DNA of 64,000 nt from Camillea tinctor (lineage: Eukaryota; Ascomycota; Sordariomycetes; Xylariales; Xylariaceae). The notes under the pieces were generated by a model, which saw only the letters and a list, made by a program, of their open reading frames with translations, was not told the origin of the DNA and searched no databases. Below, one piece after another: positions 45,455 to 55,429 of this stretch (positions are counted from its first letter, which is position 1; the number at the start of each line of letters is the position of its first letter). Where the stretch lies: NCBI GenBank assembly GCA_022578605.1, contig MU394134.1:62001-126000 (forward strand), in the 5' to 3' direction. A program made the position numbers and the translations under genes.

Positions 45455-47416
45455 AGTGTTATTATTAAATATATATATATATATATATATTTGACAAGGG
45501 AAAGAGTAGAGTATAAGAGTTCTCTTTCGTAAAAAGCAACACCTAATGTAAAGAACCAGAAAAGGGGAGTTAGTGAGTTAGCACTCTGTGCTTCGAAATA
45601 TCGCAGAAACAAATTTGTCACAATGTATTTCATATTTTATCAAAAAATTCTTTTGCGAACTTAGTTAAAATCATAGACTTACTTACTACGTGAGATTTTG
45701 ATTTAGAGGACTTGAGCTTCTATGCAAGGAATAGCTCACTACGTCACTAGGTGGACTATGGATTGTATAGGCAATTACGTCACGCAGCATAGCTTCATTA
45801 TCGAAGCTTCTCTCAATGGAGAGACGTCATTTGTATTCGGGTGCCTAGACACGTATTTGATCCTCACTGAAACTGAAGTTCGAGACTGTGGAACTACGGT
45901 AGGTAAGGAAAGAGGGGAGGTAAGGAGGAGAAATTGGGAAAGAGGCACATGTAAGACATGGGATGGCCCACTGTCAAGTTACCCGGAGACGTAAGATTAT
46001 CACCTCAAGTTAGAGAGCTCGACTTTGCAATCCACTTTTACTCCTCCTCACCTCTCTTCCATTGATACGAAGCTTCTTGGTGACTCGCCCCGATCCTTCG
46101 CGGCGTAGGGGAAGGGGAAAGGGAGGAGGGTGGGGATGGGGATGGGGATGGGTGGTACACGAACACTGGTGACATCTTGAGGCTCAGTTGAGCACATTAC
46201 TAAAACATGAAGCCGAAGTCTCACCTCTATAAATATGATTCGCCATGGTATATCGCCGATGAATCTAACCTACTGTATTATCTGTTAAGTAAAAGGGAGA
46301 ACACATGTTTCACTTGCTATAGGAGAGAATAATTCTAGCAGTGATACAAACGGACATTTCAAGGCAAAGGAGTGTATTAATCTATATGACTACTGCTAAA
46401 TGACTGAAAACTAAAAGCTGAAGGTCCACTCTCGTAAAGTAGGGCAATATATATATATATATATATTGTACTCAGCCACGGTTCCTAGTTCCCCATATTA
46501 CCCCCACAACACTATACGTGCTACCTAATCAACGTTACAAGCATGCTATATAAATAGAACAGCTTTGGCATCTATGTATTAATAATTTATAAGACTCTTT
46601 ACGAAATCTTCAAGATCGGTAATATATTTAATTCCGCTGGAACCGGGCCTTGGGCTTACATTTGGTATTAGCATTTCTCCATCGACCCTCTCTCCTCATT
46701 TTTGTTTCTCTGGACAGAAGATCTAAGCCTACATACAAACAACTCACAAGCAGTCTAAATCTTGATATCTAATTTCATTTTTATTAGTTTCACACATAGT
46801 AGTTTCTGACATGTGAAGATGTAGAAGTGATGCAGAAAGAATACGTACCTATGAACCAGCTGCTGGCAGTTGACATGTATACAAGGATTCCCTTCGTATC
46901 CACAGACGGGAGCTACCGCTACCTAAATGCCGTGGGGTTTAGTGGGGTACTTAGTCTAGTGTAGAAGCGGGGGCATTGAGTACGTACCTAGATTACAAAG
47001 GGAAAACAACGGAATAGGCAAGTCGGACAAGGTCGGTTATTGATGGCTATAGACGGGATACTTAGGTTACGTATTTCCCCAATCGCCTTGTCGCGGGAAC
47101 GCGCTCCTTTTCCATCACCACGGAATTATTCATCTTCTTGTTACGAGCGGATGAAGCAGATCTCCGAGGTAAATGTGCGATGCATTTTTCATGACCGCAC
47201 CCCGAAGAATTTCGGTGTAGGTATATCCATCTATCTATCTATTTACTTACTTATTTATATATATCTACCTAAGTACCTAATCATTGATTAAGTATTCTAT
47301 CAATCCCTTGCTGGTGTTTCTTATACATCTATAACACTGACATCACTCAAGGTAAAACATACACAATTCATATTTTAAAAAACGTTTATGTTGGAACCTT
47401 GTCTTGAAGAGTGACC
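45455..47416. other. Gene-free 2-kb spacer with AT microsatellites
   Basis: Two pure AT dinucleotide runs (45469-45490 and 46447-46467) and a GGGGAT run (46130-46153). Otherwise AT-rich, with no supported gene. The last few hundred bases are presumably the HGD promoter; a CTAT/CTTA tetranucleotide run lies at 47230-47262. Confidence 0.55.
45469..45490 (+). repeat. (AT)n microsatellite
   Basis: About eleven AT dinucleotides just after the membrane-protein stop codon. Confidence 0.9.
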
Positions 47417-48857
47417 ATGCCCGTAACTACATTTGCTTTTGCTGAGAAATACCAATACCAGAATGGCTTCGGATCCTACTTCGAGTAAGCATCTTACCCT
47501 ACCTAGGTTACTTACCGTTTATAAGATTCCTTTGTTACTAACACTCATGCTCCCCTCCTTTTCTAGGACTGAAGCCGTGAAAGACGCATTGCCCCTAGGT
47601 CAAAACTCCCCCCAGAAGCCACCGCACGGCCTGTATGCTGAAAAGCTCTCCGGCACTGCCTTTACCGCTCCGAGACAGGAGAACAAGCAGTCATGGCTAT
47701 ATAGAATCCTTCCCTCATGTGCCCACCCCCCTTTTACCCCTGCCGCCGATGGTCCTTTTACCTCGAGTGATCTGTCCAAGCTGGAATACATCCCCAACCA
47801 GCTTCGGTGGGACCCGTTTGACCACGATGAGAAAACCGACTTTGTCTCGGGTATGCGTCTGGTAGGCGGTGCCGGAGACCCTACTTTGAAACAGGGTATT
47901 GGCATGTACATATACGCCGCAGGCAAGTCCATGGACGAGCGCTCTGCCTTCTACTCAGCCGACGGCGACCTCCTCATAGTAGCGCAGGAAGGAGTTCTAG
48001 ATATCAGGACCGAGATGGGTTGGCTGCTGGTCCGGCCTATGGAGATCTGCGTCATTCCACGAGGCGTCAAGTACCAGGTCCAGCTACCTTCGGGCCCCGT
48101 CCGAGGCTACGCTCTAGAGCTATACCAGGGTCATTTTACCCTGCCAGAGTTAGGACCTATTGGCTCTAACTGTCTCGCCAACGCCCGCGATTTCCAGGCC
48201 CCCGTTGCCTGCTTCAGTGAGGACTATGGCGCGACCGCCTCCGAGGGCCCTAATACCTACACGGTCACGGTCAAGTTCAATCACTCCCTATTTCAGACCA
48301 AGCAACCGCACACCCCTTTCGATGTCGTCGCTTGGCACGGGAATTATTACCCATACAAGTACGACCTCGGTCGGTTCAATACCATTGGGTCGATATCCTA
48401 CGATCACCCCGACCCATCTATATTCACTGTCCTTACCGCACCATCCGACCACCCGGGAACGGCAGTAGCAGACTTTGTCATCTTCCCACCTCGTTGGCTG
48501 GTAGCCGAGAACACCTTCCGGCCGCCGTGGTACCATCGGAACACCATGTCCGAGTTTATGGGTCTCATCGCGGGAGAGTACGATGCAAAAAAAGGGGGAC
48601 AGGGAGGCTTTATGCCTGGCGGTGCTAGCTTGCACAACGTTATGAGTGGTCATGGTCCGGATGCTAAGAGCTTTGAAGGCGCTAGTAATGCTAAGCTCGA
48701 GCCTGCACTCGTGGGTAAGGGCAGCTGTGCATTCATGTTCGAGAGCTGTCTGATGGTTGGTGTAACTGAATGGGGTCTCAAGATGTGTAAGAAGGTCCAA
48801 GAGGGATATAATGAGGAGAGCTGGGGAGGTGTGCAAGTGCACTGGAAAAGGCCCTAA
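47417..48857 (+). CDS. hmgA: Homogentisate 1,2-dioxygenase
   Basis: Exons 47417-47484 and 47567-48857. The 82-bp intron (GTAAGC, TACTAAC branch, TTCTAG) joins the short first exon ([20 protein letters not shown]) to [16 protein letters not shown], giving 452 residues. The enzyme opens the ring of homogentisate to maleylacetoacetate in phenylalanine/tyrosine breakdown; it is cytosolic and needs Fe(II). By comparison with the human enzyme, the iron ligands are H346 and E352 ([11 protein letters not shown]) and H385 (SGHGPD), with H379 matching the second active-site histidine; all are present. [15 protein letters not shown] is family-typical. No maleylacetoacetate isomerase or fumarylacetoacetase gene is nearby, although these often cluster with it in fungi. 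The intron contains one ACCTAGGT palindrome. Confidence 0.96.
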
Positions 48858-50308
48858 GGCTCGCTCCCGCTACGGAATGTCATCCACTGAAGTTAGCCAA
48901 GTAATGTCGTGTTATCGATGATAGTGTGGGATTTCTTGACGTTAGTAGCGAAAATGATTTATTCCAGACTGGAATATCCGTTCAAATGTAACCAACTTAT
49001 GTCGTGCTATGAATAGCATCCCTAAATATGGCCATGGCCATGGCTGATAGACATTTCACGTGATCAGGGATATGTAGAAGCAATACGCAGCTCATAACAA
49101 TGTTGAAGTAGGGTGTTGATAGGTAAATAGGAATATCAAAATGTAGTATAAAATAATCGGCCAACCTTAGAAAGACCGACCCCGACCCCGACCTCGATGC
49201 TCCAGATCCCGGGTCCGAGCCGAAGATCAGATCAGATCAGATCAGATAAGACCAATTTATATAAATGAGCCGTTTTTCGGAAACATTTTCTCCTCCCCAC
49301 TCGTCTCATGCCTCTAAAACCAATTACTACCCAGCTAGTAAACTAGAGACCAGCACTTGCTATTTAGTGGTAGGAAACTTGATTTGATCTCTTGTAGGCG
49401 AGTCCACAAAATCAATGACATTGATCATTGGCAATGTTCTAGCAACGAAAGAAAACATCGGAGGTAGGATTTCAAGTCCGCCCGTCCGTGCGTTGAAAAG
49501 GATGATTATCCAGGCATCTATGGAGCTATATAGACATGCTCAAGGGGGATATCTATACATAGTCAACTTACTCATCCTATAGTGAATGAGTCATGCTGCG
49601 TAATATGACCTGATAATTGCTGCGGCGTATAAAGGAATAATAATGGGTATTATACGGGGAATACGAAACCATGGTCAAGGACAAGGTCAACTTCGCGCCT
49701 TCGCGGCTCGGATGATGAGTCGGACCATTACTGCCGTGGCCCGTCTCTCCAATACACACTACTACCACCCATCCATTGCTTTTTACGCTAGGTTACCTAG
49801 TTGATTCACTAGGTGGGTGAAGAGAACGGAGGCCGCGGCCGCGATCTCCGTGGCACCACCACCAAAGTCATCATCGTCATAGAGGGCTTCACGCTCACTA
49901 CTACTAGACAGTTTAACACGGATAATCCGCGGGGCTTCCATCGTCGTCCGCACAACCCATTATCCCTTTTTTTCTGCCTCCATGGACCTTATGCAGAATG
50001 CAAAAGCTGGGATCTGTAGATGACCTGTCAGTCATTAGATATCGTCATTGGGGAAACAGTATATGAGACACGTCGTCTATCCCTCACTCACCCTCTCTTC
50101 GTTGAACAAGACATCTTGTTATCAACTAAGCTGAGCACTAGTAACCACCAGCCTGACTTACAACATCGCCAAGCAACCAGGATATAATTATCAAATTAGT
50201 ATACCCCTTTCTTAATTAGCAGAACACACTCCCCTATATCACCTGTATACACTCCTCCAATATTTAAAGAGAGGTAGAACCCACTCCTCTAAGAAGAAGA
50301 AGAAAACA
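48858..50308. other. Spacer between HGD and FAD monooxygenase
   Basis: 1.45 kb, mostly AT-rich. It contains an ATCAG five-base tandem repeat (49224-49247), a GACCCC run (49178-49194) and a GGCCAT repeat (49028-49044). No gene supported. Confidence 0.55.
49224..49247 (+). repeat. AGATC pentanucleotide repeat
   Basis: Nearly five perfect tandem copies of a five-base unit. Confidence 0.9.
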
Positions 50309-51664
50309 ATGCCTCTCGAAGTCCTCATCGTCGGCGCCGGCGTCGCGGGTCCTGCTCTCGCGACCCTGCTCCTGCGCGCTGACCCTTCACACTCCATCAC
50401 CATCATCGAGCGGGCCGCCAAGCTGCGACAAGACGGGTTGCAGATCGACCTGCGGGCGCAAGGTCTCCCAGTCGTGCGCAAGATGGGTCTCATGCCCACC
50501 CTGAGGCAGCACGTCGTCGCTGAGGACGGGTTCGCCATCGTAGACGCCCAGGGCCGCGTATGGGGCAGCATCGGCAAGAACGACTCAGGCCGGGGGCAGC
50601 AGTCCATGACGAGCGAGTGGGAGATCATGCGCGGGGACCTGGTGCGCGTGCTCTACGACGCAAGCCTCGCCGAGAGCAAGAAAGCCGCAGCCAGCGGCAA
50701 GGGGGGAGGCGTGAAGTACGCGTTCAACACGGCGATCACGGGCCTGTACCAGGACCTCCGCGCCGACTCCAAAGTCACCGTCACTCTCTCGGACGGCTCC
50801 GAGCGCAGATACGACCTCGTCGTCGGCGCCGACGGCCAGTGGTCCAAGACCCGCCGCCTGCTGTTCGGCGAGGACGCCAGCACCGCCATGTTCCGCCCGC
50901 TGCACCTCTCCATCGCGTACTACACCGTGCCCCGCGACCCGTCGTCTACCGACGCTGTCGCGAGGTGGTGCTCGCACCCGGGGCGCCGCAGCGTGGTCAC
51001 GCGCGCGGCGTGCGCGCCCTCGGCGCGGGACAAGCCCCCGCGCACGCAGGTCTATCTCGCGCACTACATGCCCCCAGCATCCTCGACCCCCGCGAAAGGG
51101 GACATAGCACAGCGGGCCCGCACCCGCAGCCCCGAGGACCAGAAACGCGCGTGGGCACGCGCGTTCGCGGACCTAGCGGGAAGCGACGACGTCGTAGCCC
51201 AGCTGGAGGACGCCGGCGACTTCTACGCGCACGAGATCGGGCAGGTCAAGTGCGCGCGCGTGGCCGAGGGCCGCGTCGCGCTGCTGGGCGACGCGGGGTA
51301 CTGCCCCGCGCCGGTCACCGGCATGGGGACTACGAACTCGCTCGTGGGCGCGTACGTGCTCGCTGGGGAGCTGGCGAGCATGAAGCGGAAAGGGCAAGGG
51401 GATGGGGAGGGGGAGGGCGATGTGGTCGCGGCCCTGGAGGCGTACGATAGGGTTGTGAGGCCGTACGTGGACGAGGCGCAGAAGCTCATGCCGGGCATCC
51501 CGTGGATCGCGTACCCGGAGACCTGGTGGGGAGTGCTGCTGCTGAACTTGGTGTTTAGGTTGTTGACGTGGTTTAGGATTATTGACTTGTTCGTGAGGCT
51601 CATGCCCGAGGATAAGGGGGGGTTGGCGATACCGGAATATCCTGAGTTGAACCTGGAGCCGTGA
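50309..51664 (+). CDS. FAD-dependent monooxygenase (aromatic hydroxylase / TetX-like fold)
   Basis: Intronless, 451 residues. The Rossmann FAD motif GAGVAG is at residues 9-14. LRQDGLQIDLRAQGLPVVRK is typical of fungal FAD_binding_3 oxidoreductases. The second FAD/NAD(P)H motif DLVVGADG is at about 169-176, and the flavin ribityl motif LLGDAGYCPAPVTGMG at about 325-340 (G327-D328). The C-terminal 60 residues are hydrophobic (WWGVLLLNLVFRLLTWFRII) and may associate with membrane. Such enzymes use NAD(P)H and O2 to hydroxylate or epoxidise, and are frequent tailoring enzymes of secondary-metabolite clusters. The gene is markedly GC-rich, unlike the synthase and P450 downstream. It lies 2.6 kb from the terpene synthase and may act on its product; that link is inference. 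Confidence 0.9.
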   Translation: MPLEVLIVGAGVAGPALATLLLRADPSHSITIIERAAKLRQDGLQIDLRAQGLPVVRKMGLMPTLRQHVVAEDGFAIVDAQGRVWGSIGKNDSGRGQQSMTSEWEIMRGDLVRVLYDASLAESKKAAASGKGGGVKYAFNTAITGLYQDLRADSKVTVTLSDGSERRYDLVVGADGQWSKTRRLLFGEDASTAMFRPLHLSIAYYTVPRDPSSTDAVARWCSHPGRRSVVTRAACAPSARDKPPRTQVYLAHYMPPASSTPAKGDIAQRARTRSPEDQKRAWARAFADLAGSDDVVAQLEDAGDFYAHEIGQVKCARVAEGRVALLGDAGYCPAPVTGMGTTNSLVGAYVLAGELASMKRKGQGDGEGEGDVVAALEAYDRVVRPYVDEAQKLMPGIPWIAYPETWWGVLLLNLVFRLLTWFRIIDLFVRLMPEDKGGLAIPEYPELNLEP

Positions 51665-54280
51665 GTTTTGGATAGGAAGGTTTAGGGGATGATCTATGTG
51701 TGTAAGTTGGTTTGTTGGTGAGTTACGTGTACGGCGTTCTTTCACTCATCTCATTCTGGGTATTCGGGAGTTTGCTCTTCGTAGGAGTTCGTCTTGGGAA
51801 CAGGTTCTCATCTCCGCGTAGTTTACGGGGGGTTTCTTTCCCCAAGTAGCTAGACCAAAGGTATTCTTTATAATATCATAATTCATCTCAAAGGGGGGTA
51901 GAATCGATTCTGTCTCTATTGTTAATCTTAGACCTTTTCAGTCAAACTAATTCTGTCCCGTGACTTGTTTTCCACTCTCCCCGGTGATAATAAAATGCAA
52001 ATATTACGTTTCCATCACCAACAACCCCTATCTCCCTTAATCTATCTAGATGTATGCTCTGCCCCCAATGCTAAACCTTTCAACAAAGAACCGTCGGAGA
52101 TAAATATGTAGATATGTTGATCACGCCTCCAGTATCAGGTCATAAATAGAGAAGGTCCACATGGTCCGGGGAGAAGAGAGCGGATTTTACACAAATGCCT
52201 AGTTATCGCGTCTCTGCCTAGGGCACTGTGCCGTAAATATCATGTCATTATTCTCTTCATTCGATAGCAGACATGTCTCCCCTTGTGACCCATGGTCACA
52301 GACTCCGCAACCTATGTCTTCGCCTCTACCGAGCAGGCAGTGACATCCTTTCTAGTTGACCGGCCTCAACACTTTCAATCCCGTCGGTGATGTAGTTTTC
52401 ATCGGCGACCTCTCCTTGAGACATAGCATTGGTCCATGACCGATGCTCGCTACACGTCAAAGAAAGTGACGAGTAGTACTAAGATAAAAAGTAAGGATGT
52501 TCAATGGTGATAAGACATTCAAGAAAGCAGGTTGGTGTTTACTTAGTTCTAACGCCTCGAACGCCTACAAATTCGGCACCGTTATGACGACTACTTCCGC
52601 TGCTGCTAGTCACACCGCTATATCTCTCTCATTGTCTCTGACAAAATAGACATCTGGCGTCATGATGCAAGTCATGTGAACGAGACGCCATGCAGCCTTT
52701 GCTGTATCCAGCACCTAGGATTGAAAATAGGCACCTAGGTTAGGTTAGTGCACATGCATGAACAACCGCCTCTCTTATAACACAATCCCCGGACATTAAT
52801 TTCTCTTGACGTTTAATATGGGACCGAACCACCCAGCACTCCGGTTTCGTTGTCTTCCCGAAATAACACCCGATAAGGCTGCTGCTTTTAGTGTACTGCA
52901 TTAGCTGCATAGTTCTTTTTCCAGGCATCATTTTACACCGAAGGGCTGGGTCCCGTTGGCGTGGCGGGGGTCGGCGGCGTAGAGCCTCATATTCCATACC
53001 CCTGGATTTTCTTTTCCTTCCTTTCCCTGGGCTTCATGATCCTCAACGATCAACTAACATACAGGGAACCATATCATATAAGCTGACATTCACCGACGAG
53101 GACCCACGTCCACGGAACGGGCGCAGAGGTCGGGCTGTGATTGGCCAATTGGAATTTTCAGCTTACCTGTATACCATGTAAATAGGTTTCTTCTACACAA
53201 AATGGCATGTTAGGGTGAGGGAGAGTATGATGCGAATGTCTAGGAACCCCCAATTATGTGGAATCACCTCCCCTGTGGCGTGCTGATCGAACAACATACC
53301 TGACATGAATCATGATAGCCCTGTGCTAGCCAGGGGGTACAAGTCAGTCAGTTCTAACGTTGGGCATCAGTGGTGGAAGTAGTGGTTGTGATGATGATTG
53401 GGTGGCCCCCCTTATCAGGCCGAAAAGAAATTCCCGTCTCCAATTGCACAGCATTCAGCTAATGCGCTGCACCGAATTGGTCAAAGGTCAGTTGTGTCGT
53501 TCACCGGCCACACAGCGACGGATTTCTTCGCCGGTTGAAGCTAGAAAATACAAGCGGACCGATAGAACAAAGAGGCTGCGGTGTGCACGATCGGGTGGAA
53601 CAGTCACAATACATTGTTACCGTTGCTAGAAGGCAATTAGCCTCGATGTTGCTTTTTTGCCATAGGTATTGACGTATGGTACATAGTTGACATACGTAAT
53701 AAGACGGGAGACCGCAAATTCTACCATCATCAATATACGCCTAGATCCAATAGGGAATTCCCCGAAACTTGAACTTGGTAAGCAAGAGTCCGGTATAATG
53801 GAATGTGCTAAATTGAGCCGGTCAGGCTTTTTTATATAGATGATATCACGTGATGTTTTACACATGTATTATATAGAGAGTCTAGGTTAAGGGAATGGTA
53901 TAGATCGTAAACAATTAACCAATCGGTTGACATAGAAGGGTCATGTAACACAATTCCTTTGGGAATTAAATATAGATATAGTTGTAACCATAAAATAAAA
54001 TTGGGGAATTCATACGTGAGTATGTTATGAGTAAAATCTACCAGGTATATATAACGCTAGAAAGAAAGAGGAACCAAAAAAGGAAAAAGAAAAAAAATAA
54101 ATAAATAGGTATACAAAAAAAGGAAAATGAGCCGCATCCCCAATTACCGACAAGTGATTATAGTACCCGAGTATAGCCATCTCGGTGGGGGGGGAGGAAA
54201 GTGGGGAGAAGGAGGAGGAAGGGGAATTATATGGTAGATCGTAGCGGCTATGCCCTTTTTCCTTTTGCAGTCCTGACTCC
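51665..54280. other. Spacer between FAD monooxygenase and terpene synthase
   Basis: 2.6 kb between convergent genes. AT-rich with one ACCTAGGT (52733-52740). Moderately GC-rich patches at 52930-53150 and 53400-53600 have short frames that resemble no known protein; they could be decayed coding DNA. No supported gene. Confidence 0.45.
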
Positions 54281-55429
54281 TTACTTGTTCTGCCTAGGCA
54301 TAACATCGCGACATTTCTCCCCAAGACCCAACTCTGCCAACCTATAGCGTTCCGATGTGGTGTGGAACCTCACGAACCCCATGATGTGGTCGTGCATTGC
54401 CTGTGCGTAAGGCTCCCTGCCGCGCAGGATAAGCTGGATACGCCGCACACACTCCACATCTTCCTTGATGATATCCTGGAGTGTGCTGAATACATCTTTC
54501 CCGGTGTAGTTGGCCCGTACATGGACGTAATTGTCCTTTTCCCCGGCTTTCTCTTCCTTATAGAATCTGACGGTTGAAAATCATGTTAGCGCTGCTGCTG
54601 TGTGTTTTAACTACGGCGAAAGGGAGGGGGGCTCAGGATACTCACGATAATATGTCGTTGGTGAAGCACAGATATTTGTTCATATCTGATATACACTCCA
54701 TAAATAATGACATGTCCGGGCAGCGATCCTTGGGGAAGGTGAGCAGTGCAAACGCCTCTGCAACCCCAGTCTTGTCGCGTAGATACCAAGCCCAGTTCTC
54801 ACCCCCGACTGTGGGCTTCATCCTTAGCACCTCGGATCCTTCGAGCACGTTGGCATTCGTGAAGTTGAGCGAGGAAGTAACGATGAAGTTGGCTACGCGA
54901 GGCGCATAAAACTTGAACGCCAGTAGTATTATATCAGCCCATGCCTGGGCCAGGAGCGAGTGTTGCTTCAGACCAGCGTGGAATCGATGTATGAAGTATT
55001 GCCATTCCTCAGGGTCTCCCTGAGCGCTGTCATCTACCATGACCGAAACCCACGTGTAGATACCAATGTATATCCGGGTCTCCAGGGAATGCCCCGGGAA
55101 GCAGAACTAGCGAAAGAGAGTTAGTGTTGAGCTTTTTATCGATTTTGTGTATCAAGTCTCACCCGAGCGTAGTATAATCCGGTTTTGAAGGCGTGCCACG
55201 CGCGTGAGCCTTCAGGGTATGGGATCCCTATAATAGCGGCCTCTTCATGCATTCCTTGAATGAGATCGTTGATGTCATTGTCACAACCTGAGTCGGCCCA
55301 GTCATATCCTATGAGAGACCTGAACTGTTTCATCAGTGGTCTGAGAATATGTTCAGGTTCTCTAGACATTTTCGGTTTAAATTCCGAGCTTGGGAGCTGG
55401 GGGACTGAGTCAAGTAGAACCGAAGGCAT
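54281..55429 (-). CDS. Tri5-family (trichodiene-synthase-like) sesquiterpene synthase
   Basis: Three exons: 55429-55163, 55106-54646 and 54566-54281. Introns of 56 and 79 bp (both GTGAG donors, CTAG/TCAG acceptors) give 337 residues. This is a class I terpene cyclase of the trichodiene-synthase family, expected to ionise farnesyl diphosphate with Mg2+ and cyclise it. The aspartate-rich motif reads DDSAQGD at 114-120, where Q118 stands at the usual third acidic position. The NSE triad is intact: N239, S243, E247 in NDILSFYKEE. A basic pair before the end (RYRL) matches the family's diphosphate-sensing RY. The chain is shorter than TRI5 itself (about 375-385). The product cannot be read from sequence; this is a family assignment, not evidence of trichothecene production. 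The P450 lies upstream on the same strand. Confidence 0.9.
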
